Assembly (NCBI RefSeq): GCF_029168945.1
Contig: NC_083605.1
Location: forward strand, 32,253,280 to 32,317,279
Length of the DNA: 64,000 nt
Direction: 5' to 3'
From: Cannabis sativa
Lineage: Eukaryota; Streptophyta; Magnoliopsida; Rosales; Cannabaceae
How positions within the stretch are numbered: the first letter of the stretch is position 1; each line of letters begins with the position of its first letter. Below are positions 32,401 through 44,775 of this stretch, in pieces. The notes beneath the pieces are model-generated. The model was not told the origin of the DNA and made no database searches. It saw nothing but the letters and a program-made list of their open reading frames with translations. The translations under genes were made by a program, and so were the position numbers.

Positions 32401-33064
32401 AATAAAATTTTAAAGTAATTGTAAGAATTTAATCTAATTATCATAAAGTAAGTGTAATTATAAAGTAAGTACAAATGAGCATAAGATATTGTAAAATAGC
32501 ATAAAATTAAATTTTTATTATCTTTTCTTGATCTCTTTGGTTATACACCAAAGATAGGATAGAACAATTGTATTTGTATTTGTATTATCATATAGTGTTA
32601 ATTTATTTTTATTTTTTTAATTTTACACATGCACGAAATACCTTAGACCCGTTTGGAGAGGCTGAGTCAGTAAGGACTCTTAAATACGCTTCTCCAAATT
32701 ATCCAGGACTATTTGTCCGCATGGATAGTTTGGGCTTGTTTTATACTTATAGTATAATCTATTGCTTATTTGATTATTTCATTAGTAGATATTTTGGTAC
32801 AACGTCTTCTTACACGTTCTTGTAAGTCGGCAAACTTAATTACTACAAGTTTGCTAACTTATAATAACTGTAGAGAGGTGCTGCCGAAATTTTTATAAAA
32901 ATGAAATAATCTTAAGAGCGTAGATTGTGCTATATGTATATTACAAACCTGAATAGGATAGGTTCTTTACCCTTTTAGTAATGGAGTGAGAAGGTGGATT
33001 AGGACACTTGCACATTTTCTTGTTTGTTTTTAAATTTTTTTTGTTAATTACTTCATAGTGGAAC
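32401..33064 (+). other. Upstream region of the CACTA transposase gene
   Basis: No reliable frame is seen. The stretch 32640-32730 is less A/T-rich and may be leader or first-exon sequence of the TNP2 gene. Positions 32825-32865 hold an inverted repeat (GCAAACTTAATTACTACAAG against TTTGC). No CACTACAAGAAA terminus was found from 26800 to here. Confidence 0.4.
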
Positions 33065-33669
33065 ATGCCTACCAACCGAAGTTGGATGAAGGCGCACCGG
33101 CGCTCTGCAGAGTTTCGAAGTGGCGTTGATGAGTTTGTTGCGGTAGCAACGAACCACGAGAATTTGACGGATTAGCTCGATGCCCATGCATGCGGTGTTT
33201 GAATGTGAATTTCCACACACCTGCAACTATAAGGGTTCATTTATTTCTCAGCGGGATCCAACCTTCGTACAATCCCTGGTATTTCCACAGGGAGACTTTT
33301 TCTCAGCCCGCAGTTGAACTTCCTGAAAATGACGAAGAGGAAATGGCAGATGTGTTGGCAGACATGTTAAGAGGGGACCCTGGGTTTGACGAATCTCCCA
33401 GCACTACTGATTCTTTCAGAGAACCCCCTATCAATGACAACAACAAGTTTGATGACTTGTTTAAGGAGATGGAGTCTGAGTTATATCCAGGTTGCAAAAA
33501 ATCAGCCCTCAATGCACTGGTAAAGCTTATGCACTGCAAGGTTTTGAATAGGTGGAGTAACCACTCTTTTGATATGTTGCTGTCCATCTTGATTGATCTA
33601 TTTCTAGAGGGGACAAAATTACCGAAGTCGCATTATGAGTCGAAGATGCGATTGCGCAATCTAGGTTAG
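33065..33669 (+). pseudogene. CACTA TNP2 transposase, N-terminal exon (transposase-associated domain), frameshifted
   Basis: ATG at 33065 opens RSWMKAHRRSAEFRSGVDEFV, the start of the transposase-associated domain. A TAG at about 33173 and a one-base shift break it before the CPCMRC zinc-like word, which continues in the frame of 33190-33669. Later words LYPGCKKSALNALVKLMH and GTKLPKSHYESKMRLRNLG fit TNP2. A second stop at 33667 falls where related proteins read on through YDSIDVCKYNCAIFWKE, which is readable just downstream. Confidence 0.85.
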
Positions 33670-33740
33670 GGTTACGACTCAATAGATGTGTGCAAGTATA
33701 ATTGTGCCATTTTTTGGAAGGAGAATGAGAAGAAAGAGTT

Positions 33741-34364
33741 TTGCCCTGTATGTGGCGAATCACGATGGGTGAAAAAAAGGGTAAGGGTAAAAAAGTTCCT
33801 CACAAAGTTATGCGTTACTTCCCACTCACACCGAGACTAAAACGATTATATTGCTCAAGACACACTGCGGAGGATATGCGGTGGCATTACTCGCAGAGAC
33901 CAAAAGAAGACGGTGTGCTTAGGCATCCTGTGGACGCTGAAGAATGGAAGCGGTTTGACCACCTTCATCCGTCTTTTGCTGTTGAACCAAGAAATGTCAG
34001 ACTGGGAATGGCTACTGACGGTTTTAATCCATTTGGCAACATGAGCAACTCCTACAGCCTGTGGCCATTTATTTGTGTCCCATATAATTTGCCACCGTGG
34101 AAGTGTATGAGTTCTGAATTGTTGTTGTTGGCCTTATTAATTCGAGGTCTATCATCTCCTAGGAAAGACATAGATGTATTCATGAGACCGTTAATTGATG
34201 AACTGAAACAGTTGTGGGAGACGGGTGTTGAAACCCGAGATGCCTACAACGGAACTCTGTTTTCAATGCGTGCGGCAGTGTTGTGGACAATAAATGATTT
34301 TCCTGCTTATGCTCTAATGTCTGGTTGGAGCACAAAAGGGTATATGGTGTCCCACTTGCAATGA
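33741..34364 (+). pseudogene. CACTA TNP2 transposase core (Transposase_21), part 1
   Basis: The 207 residues include PLTPRLKRLYCSRHTAEDMRWH, LGMATDGFNPFGNMSNSYS and WPFICVPYNLPPW, the best kept stretch of the Transposase_21 domain; the Asp of ATDGF is the expected catalytic acid. The frame joins the upstream part by a shift near 33775 and leaves its own frame near 34350, where the CPTCNEHT word continues one base out of phase and ends at TGA 34427-34429. The enzyme would bind and cut the element ends in the nucleus. Confidence 0.9.
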
Positions 34365-34427
34365 ACACACTCCTTCCATTGGCCTAAATAGTAAATTGGA
34401 TATGTTGGCCACAGACCTTTTCTCGAA

Positions 34428-35588
34428 ATGAGTGATCCGAGAAGGAGAAGCAAAAAGTACAATGGTAAGCCTGAGAAGAGAGCACCGCCTCCTGTATTGA
34501 CGGGGGATGATATTTTATCTCAATTAGACCGAATTCCATTGAGTTTGCCTAGAAAACACAAACAGTTCGGGGGTGTGAAACGGAAGCGTTCTAGTGAAGA
34601 GCTAAATTGGTCTAAAAAAAGTATTTTTTTTTAGCTTGAGTACTGGAAGCATTTGTCCTTACGACATAATCTTGATGTAATGCACATTGAGAAAAATGTG
34701 TGTGACAGCTTAGTAGGTACTCTTCTAAGTATCGACAGGAAGTCAAAGGATACCGACAAGGCGAGAATGGATTTGCAAGACTTGCAAATACGACGTGAGT
34801 TGTGGTTGTATGAAGACCAAAATGGGAAGTGGAAAAAGCCTCCAGCTAGTTACACACTTAGTGTTCAAGAACAGATTGAATTTGCAGACTTCATAAAGTC
34901 TATACGATTTCCGGACGGTTTTGCAGCAAACTTAGACAGAAATGTAAATTTAGATACGGGCAAGATTTCCGAGCTCAAATCACATGATTGTCATGTGTTG
35001 TTACAACGTTTAATACCGGCAAGTATCCGTAAGTTCTTGAAAAAAGAAATCCAGGACACAATCATTGAGCTGTGTGTGTATTTCAAACAATTATGCTTAA
35101 GAACACTTAATGTTTCGGATTTAGAAAAAATGCAATATTCTAACTATTCTGTGCAAGTTAGAAACAATTTTCCACCGGCTTTCTTCGACATAATGGTTCA
35201 CGTAGTTATGCATCTCCCTAAAGAAGCTATACTAGGTGCACCAGTGCAGTACAGGTGGATGTATCCCATTGAGCGGTCAATGTCTGTGTACAAGCAATAT
35301 GTCAGGAATCGTGCCCGTCCGGAAGGCTCTATTGCTGAATCTTTTATGGTTAATGAGGCATTAACCTTTTCCTCAATGTACTTTCGAGAAGTGGAAACTC
35401 GATTCAACCGTCCTGACCGGAACAATGACATTGTCAAAAACATGCCAACTCGACAATTTTCTGTATTCAAGCATGTTGGCCGACCCCTCGGTATGAGGAC
35501 AGTCGACACCTTACCCATGCAGAGCAAGCGTAAGGCGGAGTGGTATATTTTGAACAATTGCACAGAGATTGAGCCGTATATCAAGTAA
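34428..35588 (+). pseudogene. CACTA TNP2 transposase, part 2 with DUF4218
   Basis: Two adjoining frames (34428-34634 and 34653-35588) carry a basic stretch, then HNLDVMHIEKNVCDSLVGTL, then DUF4218 words LPKEAILGAPVQYRWMYPIER and KQYVRNRARPEGSIAE. A T-run at 34612-34632 separates them by a shift. The exon ends near 35584 at GTAAGT; a short exon with TEFPEWFKTR lies near 35695-35731, followed again by GTAAGC. Confidence 0.88.
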
Positions 35589-35820
35589 GTATAAATTCCA
35601 TAAACACAAACACACAATACTCATAATCTTCATCTAAAAAATTCTTAACTTACTAAGTGCATTATTGCCTCTCAATACTCATAATCTTGAAAAAGTGCAA
35701 GAGACTGAGTTCCCTGAATGGTTCAAAACTCGAGTAAGCATTGTTGCCTCTCAATACTCATAATCTTGTTCTCAATAACTGTTCAACTTTTCTTAATTTA
35801 ATATTTTTCCTGAAATGTAG

Positions 35821-36576
35821 ATTAATGAACTACGGTTGAGCAACCAGGGTGCAGTGTCAGATGAGTTGTATGCTATTGCTAACCCAGCGAATGCAGCAAT
35901 TTATTTTTATCCAGGGTGCATAGTGAACGGTATTAAATTTTTGATCAAAGAAAGGGATGATAACCGTAAAACACAAAATAGAGGTGTTATGGTGCCCGGT
36001 GAAGATGGACAAAATTTTTACGGCACACTTGAAAAAATTATGGAGTTCACTTATTTAAAAGACTGCAGTGTTCTCTTATTTTTGTGTAAGTGGTTTGACA
36101 CTAATGGGAGTAGAATGGATAGTGACGGTGTTATTACAAGCATTTGCGTCAACCGAGAGTGGTACCAAAATGAACCGTTCATACTTGCATCTCAAGCGAA
36201 ATTGATCTATTACATTCCTGATTTGAAGAATGGTAAAGACTGGCTGATTGTAAATGATTGCATACCGCGAAATGTTTGGGACTTCCCGGACACTGATGGG
36301 GAGACACCCTTTGTACAGGAAAACAATTCAGCTGAAATCGAGTTCGTTGTTCAACTTTCACAGTTGGATGATGTTGACTATGTTTGCCATGATGTCGACC
36401 CAATTGATGTTCCAAACATCCATCGTGTGAATTCACAGCCTCAACAATTAGATGATTTCATTGTCGATGATGACAACGAGGGTCTAAATACCAAAGAAGA
36501 CAACTCTTTAGAATTAGAGAGTGACAGTGATGATAATGTTGTATATGTAACTGATGATGAAGATGATGAATTGTAA
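35821..36576 (+). pseudogene. CACTA TNP2 transposase, last exon with DUF4216
   Basis: After an acceptor at 35820 the frame reads INELRLSNQGAVSDELYAIA, then FLCKWFDTNGS, ILASQAKLIYYIPDL and RNVWDFPD, the DUF4216 part. It ends with a very acidic tail (Asp/Glu-rich, about the last 50 residues). This exon is intact by itself, but the gene is broken upstream. Confidence 0.88.
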
Positions 36577-36681
36577 TTGAAATAGTGTTTTAAATAAAAT
36601 AAAAATTACAACCCTTCTTCTTTAATATGTTTTGAATATGTTAGTTTATTTTAAATAAACAATATGTGTTGTATATGTAGT

Positions 36682-38211
36682 ATGTCTACACCAGGTGGCA
36701 GCAGTTCGAAAAAGAAAGAGGTCAAAGGTAAATACAAAGGCAAGAATGTTGAGGAGGAGCTCTCCAAAACACAATCTGCCAAGTTACAGATTGAGTTGCA
36801 TGCAGAGACTGGCACCCCCGTCGGCAAAAACGGAAAAAAATTCAACAATATGGCTAAATGGATGACTCGGATGTCTATCCCCATCAATAAATTTAAATGG
36901 GAAGATGTCAGTAGAGCTGACATCAATGCACTCTGGGATAGACTTGAGGTATGTTGTAATAATTTTTTTAATTTTTAAATTACTATACTCTTATTAAATT
37001 GTAATTAATGTATTAATGTGTAACTTTTTGCAGACCAAGTTTGTCCTCCCACGAGATAACCCTACATTCGTAGACTACGGTGAGTACGAGATGTCAAAGG
37101 GTTTACGTGACTGGAGGGAAGACTACAAGAAAAAGTGGATACAAAACATTAAGGAGCTTGGACAGGAAAGGGCCGACATGTCACCTCCTGAGGGAGTAAC
37201 TCAAGAGGTGTGGAGTGACTGCATCGCTTACTGGAGCACAGACAAACAAAAAGTACATTTTTTAAAATTTCTAATTTTAGTAATGTTTAATTTATATAGT
37301 CAATAATAAATAATTAATTGTTAGAAAAATTATTAATTTCAAAGTGAGAGCAAAAATAAAAATAAAGAAAGTCGGGGTAAGATGAAACTTCAAGGAGGCT
37401 GGGGCTCGAAGCCTATTGTTTCACATGTTGTCGAGGGGGTAAGTTTATATATTACTATCATTCATTTAATTTTTTCTAGTAAAATAACAATAGTAATATA
37501 TTTTCTCTTGAAAATAGGCTAACCCCAACACAGGAGAACTGCCAACTGCGGTGGAACTTTTCAAAAATTTCACCATAAAGGCAACAATTGGCGCAACGAG
37601 TTCGCGTAACAAGCTTACGTAAGTTTACATTTTAATTCAATTTTTATTTATTTTTTTCAATTTATTTTTTATTAAAATTAACCATTTCACTTATTTGTTT
37701 GTTTTAGGAGAAAATGGTTAAAATAGCGGCAACTCAACTCGCGCCCACTGAAGATGAGCCCGATGAGCCTGCTGTCGATCCTACACACTACCCCTGAGAC
37801 TTACCTGTTATGACGCAAGTACTCGGGGAACGATCTCGACATCTTAAAGGCTTTGGCCATCTCCCCAGACTGAAGGGAGTTGGGGCCAAAAGAGCACCTG
37901 CCACGCATTCTTCAGCCCCATCGACTGTTACAATGGAACAGTACGAGGCATTACAGAAAAAAGTGGAGGAAGCGGAGCAGACAACTCAACATACGAGGCA
38001 GCAGTATGAGACACAACAACTCTACCTCAGACGATTCCAAGATCAGTTTGAGTATCTTTCTCGAGTTGCGCCAGGTTTCAACTTGCCTCCCATGGATCTT
38101 CCACCATTGCCCACTCCTGGTGCTGGATCGTCGGCTGCTTCTGGTGCTGGATCGTCATCGCAGCCTCTCGAGACTCAGAGAAACAACGATGATGACATTA
38201 CCCGCTTATAG
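36682..38211 (+). pseudogene. CACTA second gene, Transposase_24 (Ptta/En/Spm) type, multi-exon with a premature stop
   Basis: Exons inferred from GT-AG and frame: 36682-36948 (Lys-rich start, then KFNNMAKWMTRMSIPI), 37034-37252 (KFVLPRDNPT, DWREDYKKKW), about 37344-37439 (LQGGWGSKPIVSHVVEG), about 37519-37620, and about 37708-38211. The last exon has a TGA at 37796-37798 in frame before LPVMTQVLGERSRHLKGFG, so the copy would be cut short. The C-terminal part has a coiled coil (about 37935-38070) and a Pro/Gly/Ser tail. Proteins of this family bind sub-terminal repeats and help TNP2. Confidence 0.8.
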
Positions 38212-38431
38212 AACTTTACTTTTTTTTATTATCCGATTCGAACATCAATTTTTTAACATTTTGTTTATATACTGATTTTAGTAGAACATAATATAATTAA
38301 TGTTTGTTTATCTTTTAATGTAAATTATGTTGGTTTTTTTTTGTTAATATAATATTATAATTATTTAAAAAAAATTAATTAATTATATTTAATTAATTAT
38401 AATTAATTAATTTTAAAAAGAATAAATAAAT

Positions 38432-38748
38432 ACTTTTGTCGGCGCATTCCTGCACCGGTAAAAAGTGGCCCAAAACTGTTGGCGCCAACCGTCAGATTGG
38501 CGCTAATAGTTTTGTCGGCGCACTATTGCGACGGCAAAAGCTTATCAAAGCAGGTTCATAGCGGATAAGGGTATTTTTTAACACCGACGCTTCTTTTTCA
38601 CCGGCGTGATTTCTCGCCGGCGCATTTAGTCTACGCGCCGGTAAAAAGTCTTTTACCGACCAAGATTCCCAGACAAGCTTTGTCGGCGCAGTTAGTGTAC
38701 TTTTGCCAGCGCAAAAATACGCCGACAAAAGAGGGTTTTCTTGTAGTG
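38432..38748 (+). repeat. Sub-terminal repeats and right terminus of the CACTA element
   Basis: The words GTCGGCGC, CACCGGTAAAA, CGCCGGTAAAA, GCGACGGCAAAA and their complements recur about ten times, with a local rise in G/C. The end is CTTGTAGTG. Such repeats are the binding sites of the element's own proteins in the En/Spm system. Confidence 0.85.
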
Positions 38749-39583
38749 AAGTAAACCTTTAGAACTACTATAAATTTATCTTATTTATGTTTAAGCTGTT
38801 GTTATTTGCATACTCGCATATTTTTCTTTGAGTATTAGTTACTCTAGGTTCTATTCCGAATATTTGTATTTTTTGGTGTCCATTTTCCTCTAACAACACC
38901 ATGAATTAGTAAAGGATAAAACCTTGGAACATCGTTAAGCAGAAAAGGGAAAAAAACCCCTTAAAACATCCGTTAAAAAAAGAAATAAAGAACAACCTCG
39001 AATAGTATAAATCAGTTGGACAATATTAAAGTATAATATAACTCTACTTCTCTACATATTTTATTAACGTTTTGTTTTGTAGCGAGGGAGACGAAATGGA
39101 TAAGAACTTGTTTTTTTTGTCCAATATCTTAATAATTGCTATACCAATGCCTCTATATTTTATATAGTTCCAATTGCAAAGCTTATATGGAAGACAATTT
39201 TTCTTCTTTGGAGCTTATGCTTTAAAATTTTGACCCAAATTGGGAGTTGGACATGTCTCTATCTATCACCTGTTCTCCCTATCCGAGTTGAGCACTGTTC
39301 TTCAATCAGCACACCAATCACTAAACATGCACCCTCAAAATTGCTTACGTGGCAGTTTCTGATTGGCCTTGACTAAGCTAATATCTTACAAACTTATAAC
39401 TACCAAGTGATCACACTAAGACAACAGCAGCTTCCTTGAAATAACACAAACCATTACCTAATTAACAAACTAAAAAGACTTGCATTTCACAAAGTCAATG
39501 ACCAAACTTTTCCAAAGCACATAATAACTAGAAGAAGCAAAAACAAGAGAAGAACCTTAAACCAAATATTAAAAGAATCATTA
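38749..39583. other. Intergenic region upstream of the CASP-like gene
   Basis: No gene is seen. The promoter of the downstream gene should lie in its last few hundred bases; I find no clear TATA box. The stretch is plain A/T-rich unique sequence. Confidence 0.4.
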
Positions 39584-40742
39584 ATGGAAGGAGAAAAAGA
39601 CTTGAGTCTCCCTAAATCCATGGCCAAAGGCTTGCCTTTAACTTCGGCAGCCAACAACAGTTCTAATTTTCAAACACCATCTCCATTCTCTATCTCAGTA
39701 GCTTCTACTGGTTGGAGCTCAAGGCCTACAATCAACCACTTCAGCCTCTTCTTGAGGTTCTTGGCTTTTCTATTCTCTTTTGTCTCTGCTCTTTCACTTG
39801 TCATCCATGCACCAAAGAAGAAAATCAAAGGATCATCATCTCCTTCTAGCTTTGGGGAATATTCCGAATTACTGTAAGAATAACTACTTGTTCCATATAA
39901 CAAGAAAACAAAGTGTTTTGATTATGTGATCTCGGAATTTTATTTAGTGGTTTTCATTTAAGAATTTTATTTGATGTTTCAGACAACCAATCATTATGAA
40001 TTAATTTGTTATTTAATTTTTTATTTTTTTTTAACAAAATTCTTAATTTTTGGATGAATGATTATATACTTTGTGTAATATTTATAGGAGGTTTATAATA
40101 TATTGCAAAGTATCAAAGTTGTTCAAAAAAACCATAGAAGTTTGTTAAAAATATATATATAACTATATAAGACTTGACAAAATGGACAAATTTGTATAAC
40201 AAACAGAATTAAAGTTTGCATAACAAATTTGTTTATTACATATATAATATATATAGTTTTGTCAACTAAATGATATTATTCTGTGTGTATATATATATGT
40301 AATATAGGTACTGTTTCACAATAACGATGGTAGCTTTCGCATACTCAGTTTTCCAACTTTTCAAAGGCATTCTTGAGATTGCAGACAAGGGTATTATTAT
40401 GTCAGACATGGTCTCTGATTACACTAGCTTCATTGTTGATCAAGTAAGTTTAATTAATTGTTGAAAACCGAAAATGGTCAGAGAATTAAGTACTCTATTT
40501 GATTAATTACTATATATATATATAACATATGTATATTTATTATGTGTTGTCATCAGTTGTTGGTGTATCTTCTGGTTTCATCTTCATCAGTAGCAGTACC
40601 TGCCATTAAGAACATGGAATCATCTTCCTCTCTTTGGAAGGCCTCTATCGTCTCCCTCGGATTCTCTTTCGCCACTTTTCTAGTTATAGCCCTCTCTGCT
40701 CTCTTCTCTGGTTACAAGCTTTGTAAGAGAATAATCTGGTGA
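39584..40742 (+). CDS. CASP-like four-helix membrane protein (CASPL4-type, DUF588), three exons
   Basis: Exons 39584-39873, 40308-40443 and 40557-40742 join by GT-AG into 612 bases, 203 residues plus stop. CASP and CASP-like proteins are plasma-membrane tetraspan proteins; CASPs organise Casparian-strip membrane scaffolds, while most CASPLs have no known task. Four hydrophobic segments are seen at about residues 52-76, 97-118, 142-160 and 172-197. SRPTINHFSLFLRFLAFLFS before and in helix 1, YCFTITMVAFAYSVFQLFKG and SDMVSDYTSFIVDQ are typical of the CASPL4 group. The N-terminus is a short cytosolic Ser-rich tail. All splice sites are canonical and no damage is seen. Which CASPL4 member it is cannot be decided. 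Confidence 0.93.
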
Positions 40743-40778
40743 AAAGCTGATCTTGATTATACCATTCATCATCATATA

Positions 40779-40811
<33 letters not shown>

Positions 40812-40929
40812 TTCAATACATATATACAGTATAGTATGATAGTGATTAATGTTGCTTATGACACATGAATAATAGCATCTTTAATTGATACTAAAATTGT
40901 AATTTGATTTTATCAAAAAAAAAAAAAAA
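40743..40929. other. 3' flank of the CASP-like gene
   Basis: It includes a (TA)n tract at 40775-40811 and a poly-A run at 40917-40933. A poly(A) signal is not obvious. Confidence 0.4.
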
Positions 40930-40931
40930 AA

Positions 40932-41315
40932 AAGGTTGTCTACACATTTGGTACCTTAAGTTTTATCTAAATACAAGTTTGGTACCCTATATTTTTAATA
41001 ATGCTTATTTGGTGCCCTGTATTTTAAAATTATACTTATTTGGTACCCTAAATTCAAATTTTTTTGATAAAATTTAATCAATACTATCAATAGTCTAAAA
41101 TTTTATGAATTCTAAATTCTAATTTATTTATTTGATTACATATATCTGAGAATTGTTTGGTTAAATTAATAAAATTGTATTGATTAAATTTTATTTTAAG
41201 GTACCAAATATGTACAATTTAAAAATATGAGGTACCAATTAAGTATTATTGAAAACATAGGGTACTAAATATGTTTTTCATAAAAACACAAGGTACTAAA
41301 TGAGAATATTCCCAA
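40932..41315. mobile_element. Miniature inverted-repeat element with GGTACC motifs
   Basis: The left half (TTTGGTACCTTAAG...) and the right half (...AAGGTACTAAATGAG) are inverted copies of about 120 bp, joined by about 130 bp of A/T-rich sequence. Each arm holds four GGTAC or GGTGC words spaced 30-40 bases apart. The element lies between poly-A runs, so its target duplication cannot be measured. There is no frame, and the superfamily is uncertain (Mutator-like by analogy). Confidence 0.65.
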
Positions 41316-41937
41316 AAAAAAAAATAATGTTATATTTTTAACACTTCTTAAAAAAAAAAAGTTGATTAATAATAAACAGTATTCCAATTTCCCTTCACTA
41401 TCAATATTTGCTAGAAAATACAACGAGACTCTAAACTTTTTTCCTAATGTGAAAAATTAGTCAAAGCTGCAATCATAGATTGTATTCAAAAATTTTGAAT
41501 ATTATCTAATATAAATAGTACTTTATGAATAATAATCAAAACACTAAATGCACGTCAAGAAATTATTTCATTAAAAATAAAAGGATATTAGCAGCAAAAC
41601 TACTCGAACTTTATGTTTTTTAATACTTAAGCACAAAAATTAAATCCAAACTCACATATTGTTTTGCTCTTTAAACTTCCATCCAAAATCCTCAGTTAAG
41701 TGTCACGGTGGACTGCCTACGTGTACACAAAAGTACACGTGGTAAAATTTTAGTGGTCCACATAATTTTAATTTTAAATATAATAAAAATAATTAAAAAA
41801 TTATATAAAAAAATAATTCATAAAAATTTAAAAAAAAAAGAAAAAAAAAAGAAAGAAAGAAAGTCCTTTTTTTCCTTTTTTTTTCTTTCTCTTTCTTTCT
41901 CTTTCTCTTTCTTCTCGAAAGCCCAAAACCACCCCCT

Positions 41938-42006
41938 AAACCCAACCCAACTTCTCTTCTTCTTCTTCTTCTTCTTCTTCTTCTTCTTCTTCTTCTTCTT
42001 CTTCTT
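41938..42006. repeat. CTT trinucleotide repeat in the left arm
   Basis: The (CTT)n at about 41951-42006 is mirrored by a (GAA)n at 44347-44376 in the right arm; the right arm also has a G-run of 16 at 44391-44406. These are expansions inside the inverted arms. Confidence 0.85.
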
Positions 42007-42348
42007 GAAGAACCTACACTTGAAGGAAAATCATTTTAGTTGATAAAGAAAAATATACACACAACCCAAAAAGATAAATTAAAACAACAAGAAAAACCTA
42101 AATCTTTTAATGTATATAGAAATATATATATATCAAATCCCATAAAAAAAACTTCGTTTGATGTACACACCTGTGAATGGCCACCAGTGCCTTCATTAGA
42201 CGTTGAGGCCTCTGCTCTGGTCGTCCTTTAGATTTTTAGGTGATGTGAGCACTGTGATGTCGTCCATTTGAACCACTCTCATTTGTAGAGTGGCCAACGA
42301 GGCCTAGCGACGCCTTTACGCAAGGAAGAAGAGAAACAGAGATGATAG

Positions 42349-44113
42349 TGTTGGATTTTATGCCCTAAATAAAACTCTATTTCAATGTAATCCGTATTAT
42401 TCGATATCAATAAAGAAACAAAAGTATTTTTCATTCATTTGTGTATGTTTTGGTTCACCTTGTCAATTACTTGTCTATTTGATTTATAAATTCATCCAAA
42501 CCCTTTTCACATTCTTGTTCTTGTCTATTGTGTCGTCAGCATAGTGGAAAGTAAACAAGACTATGTGATTAAAGATTCCTAGATTTATCAGAACACTGGG
42601 TTTTACTGATATGACAATCTACAACAGAGTTTACTTGCATTTGGAGAAATGCTATGTTCTTTCCAGAGCATTGGTTAAAGTAAAGCTTGGGTTGGTTGCA
42701 TGGAGTATGCATCGGAAGGGACCGATATTGAAATTTGATATAGATTTATTAAACTTACCGTAATATCTATTCAATTCAATATCACCTAGTTGATCCTAGA
42801 TCAAATGATCTTAATCCTGATATGATTAGGTTCAATCTCAAGAGTGTTATTCGTGTTCTTTGATTTGTTAGTTAAGCCTACTTTTGGGTCAGGGTGATAC
42901 GTACATTTTGGGAACACGGTAGTGCAATTGAGTGGGAGCGCTAAACATAAATATGGAATCTATATAGAGGCTAAGTGTTTTAAGGATAAAATACATTGTA
43001 GAGTGTTATGATAATTTAATCCCTTTACAGTGTAAATCATCTATATAGAGGATCATTGATCAAATTAGGATTATAACAATGGATAATTAATAGCGTGTCT
43101 ATATGGTGGAACATATAAAGCGTTCTATATAGCTGAGAGTGCAATTCTAAGTTTTATGCGTGGATTCAATGAAGAACTAATAAGTCAGTGAATTTACTTG
43201 GTCAATTCTTGATCTGCTTATTGGAAGCTCGGATATATAGGCCCATGGTCCCCACACTAGTTGAGACAATACTACTTGTAAGACTCATTTAATTGGTTTT
43301 GATTAATCAATTATAATTCTCAAATTAGACTATGTCTAGTTTGTGAATTTATCACTAAGCAAGGGCGAAACTGTAAAGAAAGAGTTTCTAGGGTATATTT
43401 GTTAATTAAGAGACTTTGGTTAGTCTAATTAATAAATATAATAAATGACAATATTATTTAATAATTAATTATAGTCATTAAATAGTTGAAATTGGCATCT
43501 AAATGGTTGAATTTGGAAATTGGCGTTTTTGAGAAAATGAGATGTAGAAATGATAAAACAGCAAATTGTAAAAGTGGGGCCCATATCCATAAGCCTTTGG
43601 CCGGCCACTAGGGTAGGGTTTATCATTTAATATTTTCATCATTTTAATGCCAAATAATTCAAACCTAACCTTATGTGGCATACTATAAATAGATAGTGAT
43701 GGCTTCAGAAAAAGATGATGCATCTTATTCCTTTCAGAGAAAAACCTGAGCCTTCTATCTAACCTAGCCGCCACCTCTCTTTCCTTCTTCTTCTTTGTTT
43801 GTTTCGAACCCCTTAGTGATAGAGTAGTACCCACACACAGCAACTGGTACCTCAATCATAGTATGGAAGATCGTGAAGAATCCAGATTCAACAAGAAGGA
43901 CATTCGGGCTCAGATCTTGATAATACTCTGCGATAGAAACGATACAAGGGTTAGAGATCTGATTGGAAGGAGACATATTATTCCACTGCACTCAATGTAA
44001 GGTTTTTCATACTTTATATGTGTTTATTTATAATCGTTTTAGAAGTTCATATTTAGGATGTTAAACAACATACTTGTGAGTAGATCTAAGATCCTGGTAA
44101 AATAATTCCAACA
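42349..44113 (+). mobile_element. Solo Copia LTR, 1,765 bp, target duplication GATAG
   Basis: It starts TGTTGGATTTTATGCCC and ends AAATAATTCCAACA, flanked by GATAG at 42344-42348 and 44114-44118. It is the same family as the LTRs at 6754 and 51034. A TATA box CTATAAATAGATAG lies near 43683. The interior is lost by LTR-LTR recombination. Frames within it are shared LTR sequence, not genes. Confidence 0.92.
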
Positions 44114-44775
44114 GATAGAGAGGTTTGGGGCTTTGGGGTTTTTTGAGGTAGAGGAAGCCATTGTCGATCCTTCATTGTTGATGGTCGAAGCCCGACTTTC
44201 CAGTTGTAGCTCCCTTAGGCGTCGCACCAAGCAAGGGGGGAGAGAGAGAGAGAATAAAAATTTAGGGTTTTTTTTTTTGCAAAAGATGTTTAGTGTTATG
44301 AAAATTTAGGGTTTCCAACTTATTCTTTTTATACCTCATTTAAAGGTGGAAGAAGAAGAAGAAGAAGAAGAAGAAGTTGTGTGTGTGTGGGGGGGGGGGG
44401 GGGGGTGTTTGGGCTTTCAAGAAGAAAGAAAAAAAAAAAAAAAAAAAAAGGAAAAAAAAAGTTTTTCTATTTTTTTTATTTTTATAAATTATTTTTATCA
44501 TTTATAAAATTTTTTTATTATATTTGAAATTAAAATTATGTGGACCACTAATATTTTGCCACGTGTACTCTCGTGTATACGTAGGCAGTCCATCGTGGTA
44601 CTTAACTAAGGGTTTTGGACAAAAGTGTTAAGAGCAAAATAAAATGTGAGTTTGGTAGGTTTTGCCGTCAAAAATTAATTTTTGTGGTTAAGTGTTAAAA
44701 AACATACAATTTAGGTAGTTTTTTTTTGCCAATATCCTAAAATAAAAACCACGATAAATTTTGTTTAACTATAAA

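Larger units (their letters stand above)
33065..38748 (+). mobile_element. CACTA (En/Spm) transposon, right end present, left end not found
   Basis: It carries both genes typical of plant CACTA elements in the usual order: TNP2 transposase (33065-36576) and a Transposase_24-type gene (36682-38211). The right end is TTTTCTTGTAGTG at 38748, the reverse complement of the CACTACAAGAAAA terminus, followed by AAG. About 300 bases before it are filled with sub-terminal words such as GTCGGCGC and CGCCGGTAAAA in both directions. No left CACTACAAG terminus is seen, so the true start is upstream of 33065 and unknown, or deleted. Confidence 0.88.
41583..44738. mobile_element. Mutator-like element with long terminal inverted repeats, holding a solo LTR
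   Basis: The left arm from 41583 (GGATATTAGCAGCAAAACTAC) and the right arm ending at 44738 (...TTTTTTTTTGCCAATATCC) match in reverse complement for about 270 bases and loosely to about 400, including GGTGGACTGCCTACGTGTAC and a CACGTG core in each arm. Both flanks read AAAATAAAA (9 bp), the size expected for Mutator-like elements, though A-runs blur the edges. Apart from the solo LTR at 42349-44113 it has about 1.4 kb of its own sequence and no transposase. Confidence 0.8.

Noticed and set aside
41708..42043. 111-codon frame with long Lys, Phe and Ser runs
   Set aside because: It is composed of poly-A, CTT and TTTC tracts in an inverted-repeat arm of a Mutator-like element.
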